25,637 bases of DNA from Funneliformis mosseae (lineage: Eukaryota; Glomeromycota; Glomeromycetes; Glomerales; Glomeraceae). Shown piece by piece: positions 1 to 11,740 of the stretch (its first letter is position 1; every line of letters starts with the position of its first letter). Both the position numbers and the translations under genes were made by a program. The stretch is from the NCBI GenBank assembly GCA_910592005.1, contig CAJVPP010000839.1:1-25637 (forward strand), written 5' to 3'. The notes under the pieces are model-generated. The model saw only the letters and a program-made list of their open reading frames with translations. It did no database searches and was not told where the DNA came from.

Positions 1-1576
1 AAAATAAAAAGACTTGGCTAATGAATATGACGTTAGTGAAGGCATGGTAAGTGACATTTTAAAGGAGAAAGACCGTTAGCTTTCTGTGGATACTAATTCA
101 TACCAAGCCAATTTGAAACATGATAAGAAAACTCCATTCCCTTTCGTTGAAGAAGCGTTAGTAATATGGGTAGATAACGCATTCAAAGCTAACCTCATTA
201 TTACTGATGATATTCTTTTAATATAAGCCTTGAGTTTTGCTTTTTTATTAAAGGAGGATAAGTTTAAAGGGTCTAGTGGTTGGATAGATAACTTTAAAAA
301 ATGACACAATCTTAAACAGTATGTTATACACAGGGAAGCCGCAAATGCGTCATTTGAAGATCTCGAAACAATAAGAGATAATCTCTGGCAAATATTAAAA
401 GAATATAGTCCTGAAGATATATTCAATTGTGATAAAACAGGACCGTTTTGGAAGATGAAACCATATCGAACGATATCCAACAAACAAACATTAGGAAAAA
501 AATAATCAAAGAATCGTGTAATGATCTTACTCACATGCAACGCAACGGGGAGTGAAAAACTGACGCCTTTGTTCATACACAAGTATGAAAATCCTAGGGT
601 TATCAAGAATATTAATAAAAGAACGCTTCTGGTTAAATACTATTAGAACTAAAAAAGTTGGATGCAGGTTTCAATCCGAAACGATTACATAAAAAAACTC
701 GATACAAGAATAAGAAGACAAAATCAGAAAATTATCCTTCTTGTAGATAATACTCTAACACACGCTTTTTATGAAACCACTCATCTGACCAACATCACCA
801 TTCAATCCTTTCCCCTAAACACCACTGCATATCTCCAACCTTATGATCAAGGTATCATAAATAGTTTTAAGGTGAGAAATGTAATTGATTTAATAATTCT
901 TTAGTTAAAATATAATTGACATTATCTTTATTTATATTTAATTCTAATTCAACTTATTTTAAGCATAATATCAAAAGCTTTATTTATAAAATTGGATTAA
1001 AGCTTTTGATAAATTTAATGAATACCATATTGAATCCTCTAAAATTGATATTAAAAATATATAAAATATATTGCATAAGCATAGAATAACGTTACAAATA
1101 AAATAATTAAAATTGTTAAGTAAAAGCAGATATTTTATCTAAAAATAATCATGAAACAAGAATAAAACTGGTAATGATATATTATTTGAACTTAAACAGT
1201 TAAAGAAGATAGAAGAAGTTTAAGTATTAATCGATAAATTAGATTTTGATAATCCTTTTTTTGCTGAAAAATTTGTCAATATGATAAGTCTGAAATTACA
1301 GACAAAATAATATCTGACAAAGAAATTTTAAAAGCAATTTTATCTGATCAAGAAGACAAAAGAGAGGAAGATTCTTTATTACTAATAATTATTACTAGAG
1401 AAGTTATTAAAGCTTATAATAAAGTAATTTTATATTTGAAGCAGCAAGAAAAATCTTTTGCCATGAAAAAGGAAGAGTTAAGATCTATTAAAAAGCTTAG
1501 AAAAGAAGCTTTAAAATAATAGTTTATCTCTTTAAAACAAACTAATCTTGATAAATTTATTACTATATTAAAATAG
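1..1576 (+). pseudogene. Decayed Tigger/pogo-type DDE transposase, 5' end outside window
   Basis: From base 11 one reading frame gives a recognisable Tigger/CENP-B-like transposase: an N-terminal helix-turn-helix piece (DLANEYDVSEGMVSDIL), the Tc5-type HTH (SSGWIDNFKK then HNLKQY near 274-322), the first catalytic Asp region (YSPEDIFNCDKTGPFWK near 404-455), CNATGSEKLTPLFIHK near 537-585, the second Asp motif LLVDNTLTH near 740-766, and TTAYLQPYDQGIINSF near 821-868. The acidic C-terminal part is shifted to another frame (AFDKFNEYHIE near 1002; LIDKLDFDNPFFAE near 1226) and returns to the first frame from 1283 (DKEILKAILSD, LYLKQQEK, SLKQTNLDKF). In-frame stops at 77, 224, 302, 503, 644 and 650 break the first part; those at 77 and 644 replace an expected Trp, 302 an expected Arg, 503 probably a Gln. 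The family encodes a nuclear cut-and-paste transposase; this copy cannot make one. The left end lies outside the window. Confidence 0.9.
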
Positions 1577-1928
1577 TAATTTGAGAAGTTATATAATAAT
1601 GTTTACATTTTTTTTTTTACTTTTTATGAAATAAAATAACATCATAATTATAAGAAATTTTGATGTATTGATTAAATAACACCTTATAATTATATTAAAA
1701 TTTTGTTAAAATTTTGTTGAAATTGTGTTGAAAAATCATATTGTTTTTTATTAATTTTTAACCAAATTTTGTTGAACTGGTGTTAAAATTGCTTATTGAT
1801 TTTTTTACTAAATTGTAGTAAATAATTTTATAATAATTTTTATTTATCACTAAGGTGATAATTTGTTATTGTTTATCTACTCTAATTATCTGATATATTA
1901 TATTTATTAATTTACGTAAGTTATTTTT
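1577..1928. other. AT-rich tract with short imperfect repeats, probable Tigger 3' flank
   Basis: No gene is visible. Between about 1690 and 1780 the sequence repeats an imperfect unit of about 12 bases built on ATTTTGTTGAA, ending in GTTGAACTG at 1771-1779. Tigger/pogo elements commonly end in a terminal inverted repeat beginning CAGTTCAAC or similar, so this may be the 3' end of the element on its left. That is inference, because the 5' end needed for comparison lies outside the window. Confidence 0.35.
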
Positions 1929-2190
1929 AGATTGATTTAATTTTTATAAATAATATGATATATTATTATTTTGACTTTTTATTTTTATATAAATCAGAAT
2001 TTTCAATTACAAAGAATTCTTTTGTATTATTTCAATTATGAGTTTTGCTTGTTAGATTTAGATTGATCTAATTTTATAAATAATATGATACACAATTATA
2101 ATATGATGCTTATATTATTATTTTGACTTTTTGTTTTAATACAAATTAGAATTTCAATCAAAATCGTATTATTTTAATCATGAGTAAAAA
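1929..2190. repeat. Two tandem ~125-bp units at the outer end of the left inverted arm
   Basis: Unit 1 (about 1929-2052) and unit 2 (about 2053-2185) both read TTAGATTGAT, then AATAATATGATA, then TTATTATTTTGACTTTTT, then a TTTCAAT segment, then a conserved ATGAGT end. Unit 2 has an extra about 20 bases after AATAATATGATA. The same two-unit layout reappears inverted at about 7190-7430, where the outer unit is cut short next to a T run. The units sit upstream of the Myb/SANT-like reading frame, so they may be its promoter or part of a terminal repeat. Confidence 0.7.
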
Positions 2191-2685
2191 ATTTCACAAA
2201 ATATCAAATCAATAGATAAATTTATTTATAAAGGAAAGTATTTTTTACCATTGTATAATTTTTCATCTTTTGAAATTTAAATTAACCTTTAAATCACTTT
2301 AATTTACTTCATTAAATCATATTTTTTTATAAACACAAAAATGACTACAAGAATTATTATTTAGAAGGATAATAAAATTGACTTATTAGTCAAGAAAAAA
2401 AGGAGAAGAAATGAAGAGTACCATATAAGATACAGAGGTAATAAAACAAGATTCTAGAGAAGTGTAGCTCAACAAATCAATTGAAGATTCAATATGGTAT
2501 ATTCAACTCATTAATGCAAGTTGAAATGGAGGAATTTAGTACAGAATTACAATATAAGTAAATAAATGAATAATAATATAATAATAAATATAACTTAATA
2601 GTATAATTAATATCTTTTAGAATTTTTGCAATTATTAAAATAGAGCGAGAAGAGGTAAGAAGTGGACTTATACTATAGAAAGATT
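1961..2685 (+). repeat. Left arm of a ~725-bp inverted duplication
   Basis: The reverse complement of 7430-6966 followed by 5651-5391 aligns along this stretch with few indels. Shared landmarks in order: GAGTTTTGCTT, TTATAATATGAT, ATAAATTTATTTATAAAGG, AAATCACTTTAATTTACTTC, ATAAACACAAAAAT, AAGATACAG, ATGCAAGTT, GGAATTTAGTA, AATATCTTTTAGAA, CCTATACTAT/ACTTATACTAT. Identity looks to be about 80-85% by eye, and most differences are transitions. Homology stops near 2685, where the inner sequences diverge. The arm holds two tandem units and the first two exons of a Myb/SANT-like gene. It could be a foldback/long-TIR transposon arm, or one of two copies of the same element inserted head to head. Confidence 0.88.
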
Positions 2686-2711
2686 ATACGACCTCTTTAG
2701 AACTCGATTCT
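2341..2711 (+). pseudogene. Decayed Myb/SANT-like DNA-binding protein, left copy, 5' exons
   Basis: From ATG at 2341 a single frame reads a trihelix (Myb/SANT-like) domain: KIDLLVKKKRRRNEEYH, then RSVAQQIN, then CKLKWRNLVQNYN, with stops at 2362 (TAG), 2455 (TAG), 2482 (TGA) and 2512 (TAA). The first two sit where the domain has its conserved Trp residues. The frame runs to 2553, where the right-hand copy has a GTAAGT donor; here it has become ATAAGT. After a 67-nt intron (2554-2620, acceptor CTTTTAG) exon 2 continues NFCNY, then RGKKWTYTIERLYDLFRTRF, stopping at a TAG where Trp is expected. This layout (Myb/SANT domain, then an NFCDY-type helix and RTRFW) is typical of transposon-associated DNA-binding proteins in fungi. 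Nothing recognisable follows, so the original partner gene cannot be named. Confidence 0.75.
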
Positions 2712-2928
2712 AGAATAGGTCAGGTAATAATTAAAAATGTTTAAATGATTTTTTAAATTTATATTAAATATATAGAATTGAGGCACACTCGTAGGAGAAA
2801 TTATAATTTGCCTACTACAAGGCAAATATGAAACACAAGGTAAAACTATGACGAGCCTGTAAGACAAAACCAAAATAGATGATAAAATTGTGACATGACT
2901 GCAAGGCCTACAAGGCAATAAAAATTTC
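2712..2928. other. Unassigned spacer inside the inverted duplication
   Basis: No homology to the right arm remains here. It contains several GCCTAC and CAAGGCAA motifs (near 2810-2825 and 2903-2920) and is slightly less AT-rich than its surroundings. It could hold further decayed exons of the left Myb/SANT-like copy, but I see no domain. Confidence 0.3.
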
Positions 2929-3300
2929 AGTTTTTTTTCTTATCGTTCGTTTAATTTCATTTTTTTTTGTATTGTTCATTTTTTCTTTTCATATTATACA
3001 TTTGATTACATTTTTTCTTTTTCATTTTTTCTTTTTTTTCATTTTCCTGTTTCGTTTCATTTTTCTAATTTTATTTTTCATTTTATTTCATTTTCCTAAT
3101 TTCATTTTATGGTTTCTTTTCATTTTTTCATTTTGTTTATTTTTCTAATTTCGTTTTATAGTTTCTTTTCATTTATTTTTAGTCTCGTCTCATTCACTTA
3201 ATTTCATTTTATAATTTCATTTAAATTTCTTAATTTTATTTTTTCATCTCGTTTAGTTTTCTTTTCGTTTTGTTTTTATTTTTTTATTTTATTTTATTTT
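2929..3300. repeat. T/pyrimidine-rich low-complexity array
   Basis: About 370 bases of the plus strand are built almost entirely from T with scattered C, mainly TTTTCATTT, TTTCGTTT and TTTCTTTTCATTT words. A longer unit shows through between about 3070 and 3240: CTAATTTC[A/G]TTTTATxGTTTC recurs near 3085, 3146 and, more degenerate, 3199. The very low A content on one strand makes this strand-asymmetric, unlike the balanced AT-rich sequence around it. Confidence 0.75.
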
Positions 3301-4803
3301 AAAAAAAATAAATTTTTTTTTTAAAAAAAATTTAAGTAAATTAATAAAACTGTCATACAATGATTAATAGATTACACGTTAAAATAAATAACTAGAATTT
3401 ACAAAATAACGTGAAAATATTTCTGAAAAAATTATATTATAGTAAAATTATATTTGTGTAATGAAATCAGTAATCATTTACTATAACAAATAATTCATTA
3501 ATGCTATAATAAATTATTCATTATATATACTATATAATTCATTATAGCGTTAATAAAGATTCTTATAATGAAGTCCTAATCAGCTGGATTGGCAACTTTA
3601 TTATATTGAGGTATGACTGTAATACTAATAATATCTTCTAAAACTTTTAAATAATGTAAATATTTTAACAAATAACTATAATATTATAAATAATAAATGA
3701 TAATCCAGAAAAAAATGTAGCTTAAATATATAGAGCAAAATTAAATTTAGTAAACTTAATTATTTCTATGAAATTAACAATGAAAAATCTTATGAATAAC
3801 TTATTTCTTTTAAATAAGTAGCTATTACTAATTAGTAAAATAATAATAGAAAAGTAACTATTACTGTAAAATATTTAAGAAATATAAAATAGTTCAACAA
3901 AAACTAAACAAATTTTAACTACTAGAGATAGTAAGAAAATTAATTTAATTTTACCAACTAATTTTAAATTATTTTACTAATACTATAATGAAAATAAATG
4001 GATGATCAACTTAAATTAATTATCAACAATCAGAATAAAATACAGCTAGCTATACCTAAAAATACAAAATATCAATTTAATGAGTTAATCCAAGATTTGA
4101 ATAATAATATATTATTGATAAATTTATCAAAAAATTAATATCACATATTATAATGATAATAGTAGGATATAGCCCAAATAATTTAGATGCAGTTATTACT
4201 AAAGTTAAAGAAATTAATACTAATTTTACTATTATTTAATCTATTCAACAATAATAAATTATATAAACTAGATAAAATTGTTATACTAATAAGTATTATA
4301 ATTAATTATAAATTTAATTAACATATAGATATAACAAATAAATTATTTTAATAATTAGAATAATCAAAACTATAATCAAAAAAAATTTTAATGTTAAAAT
4401 ATAGAAAAGAAGGATATATGACTAAAGATTATTAATCAAAAATAAAATCTAAAGTATAACTATAAATGCAAATTGAATTTTAATCTAATCTTCAATTAAA
4501 TAATAATAACTAAACTAACAATAATTCTCAATAAAGAAATATTAATTTAGTAAAAACTGAAGAAGATGAAGTTAAGTAAAAAAACCTATATAATTACTTA
4601 ATCTATTCTACTATGAATTATTCAAATTATACTGCTACAATTAGGCTGCGCTAATCCAATATATTGTTTAATATAACAAGGCTGAGATTTGTTTCAGGGA
4701 GAACACATTTAAATAATATATAAACATATAATAAATTATGTGATTAATTGGATTTGAAATCAGGGCTAAACCATTATAAACCAGATGCATTACAAGTAGT
4801 TTT
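3301..4803. other. Very AT-rich tract, no recognisable gene
   Basis: No intact reading frame. A faint plus-strand coding trace exists near 4000-4240 (MDDQLKLIINNQNKIQ from 3999, GYSPNNLDAVITKVKEINTN near 4167), which resembles the repeated-helix part of a retroelement capsid, but I saw no zinc knuckle, protease or polymerase motif to support that. A locally GC-richer piece lies near 4640-4800 (GGCTGCGCTAATCC, CAAGGCTGAGATTTG). I regard this as decayed mobile-element sequence of unknown class. Confidence 0.3.
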
Positions 4804-5112
4804 GAGAATTTCTTTTAAGAAATGAAATTATAAACATTTCTTTCTTTTTTTATTTTGTAGAAAACGGATTCTATGACTTAAATATTCAAGATTTATATTA
4901 TAAGAGACCTTTAGGAATTTCTTTTAAGAAATGGAAGTAATGTTTCTTTTTATTTTATAAAAAACAGGTTCTACAATTTTAAATATTGAAGGTTAGTATA
5001 TAAGCTTTAGGAATTTTTAAGAAATAGAATTATAAACGTTTCTTTTTTTTATTTTGTAAGAAATAGATCCTGTAATTTTAAATATTCAAGATTTATATTA
5101 TAGGAAACTTTG
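4804..5112. repeat. Three tandem copies of a ~100-bp unit
   Basis: Copies start near 4804, 4914 and 5010 (109, 96 and 103 bp), and a fourth begins and breaks off at about 5112. Each has the same order of blocks: GGAATTT(CTTTT)AAGAAAT, an A/T spacer with GTTTCTTT, TTATTTTGTA, a GGATCCTGT/GGTTCTACA-like block, TTTAAATATTCAAG, then a TTTATATTATA-like block and a CTTT end. The array abuts the inner end of the region leading to the right inverted arm. Confidence 0.75.
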
Positions 5113-5651
5113 GGAATTTTGACACAGAGTTTTTTGTCACTTATATTTGCGAAGAAGTTTAGAAATATTTTATATTTTATTTTTAATTATAGGATTTGCT
5201 GTATTTACTGTGTCCCTAATATCAACTTCAATTTATATATTTTAATAAATACAACTTTAAAGGATTAAAATGACCAACTTTATTCATTATTTAATTATTA
5301 ATCTTATGTTTCTTTGTAACTCTTGTATTAATTTTAATTTCATTTTATGCAAAATATTCTTTTCTGCATTCTGATACAATAAACAGCATGAATTCTTTCC
5401 ATAGTATAGGTCTTTTTTCCATCTCTTTTTACTTCATTTTGATAATCGCAAAAGTTCTAAAAGATATTAATTATATTATTAAGTTATATTTATCATTATA
5501 TTGTTATTTATTTATTTACTTACATTATAATCTAATACTAAATTCCTCTATTTAAACTTGCATTGGTGAGTTAAATATGTTATATTGTATCTTTGATTGA
5601 TTTGGCAAGCTACACTCTTCTAAAACCCTATCTTATTGTTTCTGTATCTTA

Positions 5652-6963
5652 CAGTAGTAATAGAAAAAACTGGTAGTAAATGAAAATTCATTTACTTGAT
5701 CAATATTTATTAAAATTATTTGAAACTTAAATATAAATAAACTAATACCACATTTATTATATATTAAAATTTTAATATTGAATTACATTACCATTCCTTT
5801 CAATTACCAAATTTACTCTTCTTTTCATACTATTACTAAATTAAGGTAGAAGTTTTGATCAATATTGAACCATTTGCCTTTAATAATTTCTATAAAAATC
5901 CTTTACATAATCAGTTTCTTTTTACTAATTCATTTATTGATCTTCTTTTTCACCCTTTTCTTGATAATCGCCTACAAATTTTCTATTAGATTCAGATTTA
6001 GGGAATATGATGACCAATTGAGAACTGCAGGACATTAATTTTTGAGAAGAGATACTATAAGCTTAGCTTTGTACTTTAGATCATTATTCTGTTAAAATGT
6101 TTAAGACCTTCTAAAAAGCTGATATGCTTGATCAAAAAGATTATTTGTTAAAATTTCACAGTATAACTTCTTATTCATATTTTTAGTAAACATGTAAAAC
6201 CCAATAATTTCTTACAAATAAAAAGTTCTCTAAATATGAACTTTGAATGAGTGTTTAACAACTTCACAAATTGGTTTTTCTTCACCTTTTTTATAATAAA
6301 TTAAGGTAGTATTACAGAATATTTGAAAGATCGTTTCATCAGAAAAAACCATATTTTTCTAATTTTTATTTTTATGAACTTCTGCCCAAAAAACTCGTCT
6401 CTCTTTTGCAATTGAATTGAGGAATAGGATTATTTTAGGAACACAAACTCAGTAACCAAACTTCTAAAGATTCTCATAGACTATGCAAGTGACTATATTA
6501 AGACCTAGGTAAGTATTATTAAGAGTGTCTGCAATTTCAAAACTTATTACACTAGCATGCGAATGAGTAAGCTGACCAAGGTGATATCACTTTTTAGATT
6601 TAAAATCTTTAGGTATCCTAGACGACATTGTTATTTTAAATTTTTAGTTTTTTAACTGAGATAATCACTGATATAGTGTTCTTAGTGGGAACTTAGTAAT
6701 TTTGTGTAGTTCATTTACATTTTATATTTTATTATTCTACAATAACTTAACTATCTCATGTCATTTTTTAATAGAAATTTTTTGTGGCATTATTACATTA
6801 TATCCGTTATGAGGCACTCTTGTGTTTAGTTTTTTATGCATGTTGATCAGTGTAATATAGTAAATAATCAAACAAAAAATTAGTTTGTGTTATCTAATAA
6901 GATATAATATAAATTATTATTTTAATCACATGATTGCGACTGTTATTTTTTTTGCCACTACTG
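5652..6963 (-). mobile_element. Tc1/mariner-type element inserted in the right arm
   Basis: The ends read CAGTAGTAATAGAAAAAA on the left and, inverted, CAGTAGTGGCAAAAAAAA on the right, a short imperfect terminal repeat, each flanked by TA (5650-5651 and 6964-6965). TA duplication is the hallmark of Tc1/mariner insertion. Length is 1312 bp, normal for the superfamily. The left arm of the inverted duplication has the same flanking sequence with a single TA, so it serves as an empty-site reference. The element encodes a decayed transposase on the minus strand. A 20-bp palindrome (5676-5695) lies just inside the left end. Confidence 0.85.
5772..6628 (-). pseudogene. Decayed Tc1/mariner transposase
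   Basis: From ATG at 6628 the minus strand reads MSSRIPKDFKSKK, stop, YHLGQLTHSHASVI (N-terminal HTH region), then VFWAEVHKNKN, stop, KNMVFSDETIFQIF (first catalytic Asp, SDE), then GFYMFTKNMNKKLYCEIL, a degraded second Asp region (QNNDLKYKAKL for the usual QQDNDPKH), and the third motif WSSYSLNLNLIENL, IIKKRVKK (family WPSYSPDLNPIENLW), ending NLVIERNGNVIQY and TAA at 5772. Stops fall where Trp, Arg and Gln are expected, and at least one frame change occurs near 6030-6120. Length fits the usual about 300-340 aa. It is non-functional. Confidence 0.85.
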
Positions 6964-7430
6964 TACATGATACTCTTTGTTTTTCCTTTTCCTTTTATCA
7001 ATTAATAAATCAATTTCATTATTCTCCTAAATTATTCTTATAATTATTTTTGTGTTTATGAAAAAAATATTATTTAAAGAAGTAAATTAAAGTGATTTAA
7101 AGATTGATTTAAATTTCAAAAGGTGAAAAATTATACGATGGTAAAAAATACTTCCCTTTATAAATAAATTTATCCATTTGATTTAATATCTTGTAAAATT
7201 CTTTACTTATGATTAAAATAATACAGTCTTGATTAAAATTCTGATTTATATTAAAAACAAAAAGTTAAAATAATAATTTAAATATCATATTATAATTATG
7301 CATCATATTATTTATAAAAATTAGATCAATCCAAATATAATAAGCAAAACTCATAATTGAATAATACAAAAAGAATTCTTTATGATTGAAATTCTGGTTT
7401 GTATTAAAACAAAAAGTTAAAATAATAATA

Positions 7431-8902
7431 CATTTTTTTTTTAAAGTGTGGTAGTTTTATATAATCTTTATTATGATAAAAGTATGGTATAAAATAAAAT
7501 ACAAATCAAGAAGAAAAAATGAAAATCTTATAATAAAAAAGAAAAACTAATCTAAAAGAAGACTGATTCTGCACTCCTCCAAATCAATTCTAATCTAAGC
7601 TAAAACTATCATTTTCAAGAAAATAAAATGAAAAGAGCAGAAGAGAGTTTAGTTACTACTACACTAAAAATTCGTCTAATGGGATCTAAGTTGCACTATA
7701 GTGTTAATAGAATTAGGGTTATTGTTGCTGTTAGGAATACCATAAGAAAGATCAAAACCAGAAGAGGCAAAATCCTCATTTTATTATTGATGGTAATATT
7801 TGTAACTTTTTTAATGTTAGATTGAACATAATAGTCTATTGGATTAAACATTATAATTATTAGATTATTAATATATTCAAGTGATCTATAACTTTTATAA
7901 CAATATATTTTATTAGATTAATTATATATTTATAATATCTAAGACATTATATTTATTAAATTATAAAATATTTAATAAGGTTGCAAGGCAAAAAAGGTTG
8001 CAAAGTAAAGTCTAAATTTCATTTGACAAAATTTAAAACCTTTTAATTTTGATAGATTTCAATAGATTTGACAAGTTTTGATAATGGAATTTAAACAGAT
8101 TGGATTTTAATTTTGATACCTGTTAAAACCTTCAAGCTTTACCTAATAACTTTAATAATTAAGTAGACTATAATACCTAGAATATAATAGTTTAATGTAA
8201 GAGATAAAATATTATAATGATTAGTATTTTTAAAAGATTTATTAGAGAAAAAAAGAATAATTTAATGAAATAAACTACTTTAGAAATATTTTTTTTAGTA
8301 TCAAAAACTTCTTCAGAATAGAAGGAACAGAAGTTATTGATGAATAATGAATAATATTATAAATTGTAATTGAAAATGTCAAATAATCATATACAAATTT
8401 ACAAGAATCATTTCAATATTTTACGTTTTTATTTATTAATAAGATCAATGATAATGATTTATTTGATAAAAGTATTTGTATTATTAAATAATTTAAAACT
8501 TGAAGAAAAGAAATTGGAGAGAAACTTAAACAAAAATAATTTTGAAAAGAAATTATTATTATAATTTTTCTTAATAAATTTAGTTAAGAATAAACAAACA
8601 GCAAAATTGAAAAATTTATCGTCGGGTTTCGGAATTGAATTTCGGAAAGAGTTTCGGACAGCACTTTAATAATGAAATAACCTTTTTATTATTAAAAAAC
8701 TTCTAAACTTCTCGTCATAAGTATTTTGATGAAATTAAATAAATACTGTCAATATATAAATATAAATTCAAGTTTAACTCTTGACACCCTTAAAAAAAAA
8801 AAAAATAATAAAAGTCTTACATAACATATCGCCTTGCAACTTTAAAGGGCTTAGAAAAAATTCAGTACTTTAATGGATTTTCATACATTTTATTTTATGC
8901 AG
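7431..8902. other. AT-rich unassigned tract right of the inverted duplication
   Basis: No gene recognised. A short open frame at 7628-7825 has no start context, domain or intron signals I trust. GGTTGCAA-type words repeat near 7980-8003. Near 8621-8655 the 8-mer TTTCGGAA/TTTCGGAC occurs three times about 15 bp apart, standing out from the AT-rich background. The tract probably consists of old mobile-element sequence grading into the gene-bearing region. Confidence 0.4.
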
Positions 8903-8995
8903 GATGATAGTGCTTTACATCACGTTACCCAACGCTTTGATTATAAAACTATTCGAAAAAGGCGACCGTACAAGTATGCTAGTATGATTTGGTAA
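8903..8995 (+). pseudogene. Possible orphan terminal exon (30 codons)
   Basis: A pyrimidine-rich stretch ending TTTTATGCAG (to 8902) looks like a 3' splice site. It is followed by 30 open codons, DDSALHHVTQRFDYKTIRK then RRPYKYASMIW, and TAA at 8993. Base composition and codon choice are like the intact genes and unlike the flanking AT-rich sequence. I find no upstream exon or start within the window and recognise no family. It may be the last exon of a gene destroyed by the mobile elements to its left, or a chance frame. Confidence 0.3.
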
Positions 8996-9585
8996 AATAT
9001 CTAAAATATCAACCCTTAATTCTAACCCAAATTACGCAATATCAACACGCCATACAAGTATGAAAGAGAATATGTTATCATCGCATCGTTTCGAGGTAGA
9101 AGTGAATTTTTTTATTCTTGCCATAAAAATTGCTCAAAGGGTATTATAACTAATGACTGCCTAGCATTGTCGTTATGATTCACCTGAAACAATTTATAAA
9201 GCTCATGAGCTAATCAGTTACAATCAGCTGCTTAAGTATTTTAAATTCTAAAAATGGGAAGTCAATGAATTTCAAAAACGGAAGCCCAATTTCATCTATT
9301 ACTTTCCATTTTTAACTTGAAAGGTTTTTTTTTTAACACAATGTTTCTTAAAAAAAGAATTCTTATTTTTGTGGATTTTGTCCGGAGATCTCATTTCCGA
9401 TATTTCAATGACATTTTTTAATTTAGGATTACTTTTTTTGTTTATTTATTTATTTAATTATTATTTCTTTAAAAAGAAAAGTTATTTTGAGAAATCCATT
9501 TTTCATGTAAATCGTTTGAAAAGTTCACATATTAAATTAAAAATTATAAAGATCGGGATTAATATATCCGTCCGTGCTATAACCT
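8996..9585. other. Intergenic region and ERG1 3' flank
   Basis: No gene recognised. Moderately AT-rich sequence with a few GC-richer words (9040-9090, 9160-9225). The part next to 9585 should hold the ERG1 3' UTR and polyadenylation site (minus strand), but no clear signal stands out in such AT-rich sequence. The open frame on the plus strand here (9369-9623) has a low-complexity Phe/Leu-rich translation and runs into the ERG1 coding end. Confidence 0.4.
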
Positions 9586-11669
<2,084 letters not shown>

Positions 11670-11740
11670 TGTCGTTTTCGTTAAATAGCTTTCGTTTGGA
11701 AAAAAAAAAATTTTTTTTTAGTTTAGTAAAAAGACATCCA

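Larger units (their letters stand above)
5391..7047 (-). pseudogene. Decayed Myb/SANT-like protein, right copy, interrupted by mariner
   Basis: The minus strand carries the second copy of the trihelix-type gene. The start codon position of the left copy is ATA here (7047-7045). Before the insertion it reads NNEIDLLIDKRKRKNKEYHV; after it RYRNNKIGF, stop, KSVACQINQRYN, THQCKFK, stop, RNLVLDYN. The last codon ends at 5524, followed by a perfect GTAAGT donor. The 67-nt intron 5457-5523 has the same length and position as in the left copy, and exon 2 reads NFCDYQNEVKRDGKKTYTMER. Two stops replace conserved Trp codons. This copy keeps the Gln codon and splice donor that the left copy lost, and has lost a Trp codon the left copy kept. 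Confidence 0.75.
5391..7430 (-). repeat. Right arm of the inverted duplication, split by a mariner element
   Basis: Read on the minus strand, 7430-6966 and then 5651-5391 reproduce the left arm (1961-2685) in order. Removing 5652-6963 plus one TA makes the arm collinear: CATG-TA-AGATAC here against CATATAAGATAC on the left. The outer end at about 7430 meets a T run and the left arm's extra outer half-unit has no partner. The inner end near 5391 is marked by the shared block CTATACTATGGAAAG. Confidence 0.87.

Noticed and set aside
76..606. Long minus-strand open frame of 176 codons
   Set aside because: It is the antisense of the Tigger transposase pseudogene, whose plus-strand translation matches the family.
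5121..5214. Possible small MITE bounded by GACACAG and CTGTGTC
   Set aside because: Only seven inverted bases match and no target duplication is visible.
7628..8564. Two short plus-strand frames (65 and 64 codons)
   Set aside because: Low-complexity or unrecognisable translations without splice or promoter support, in AT-rich sequence.
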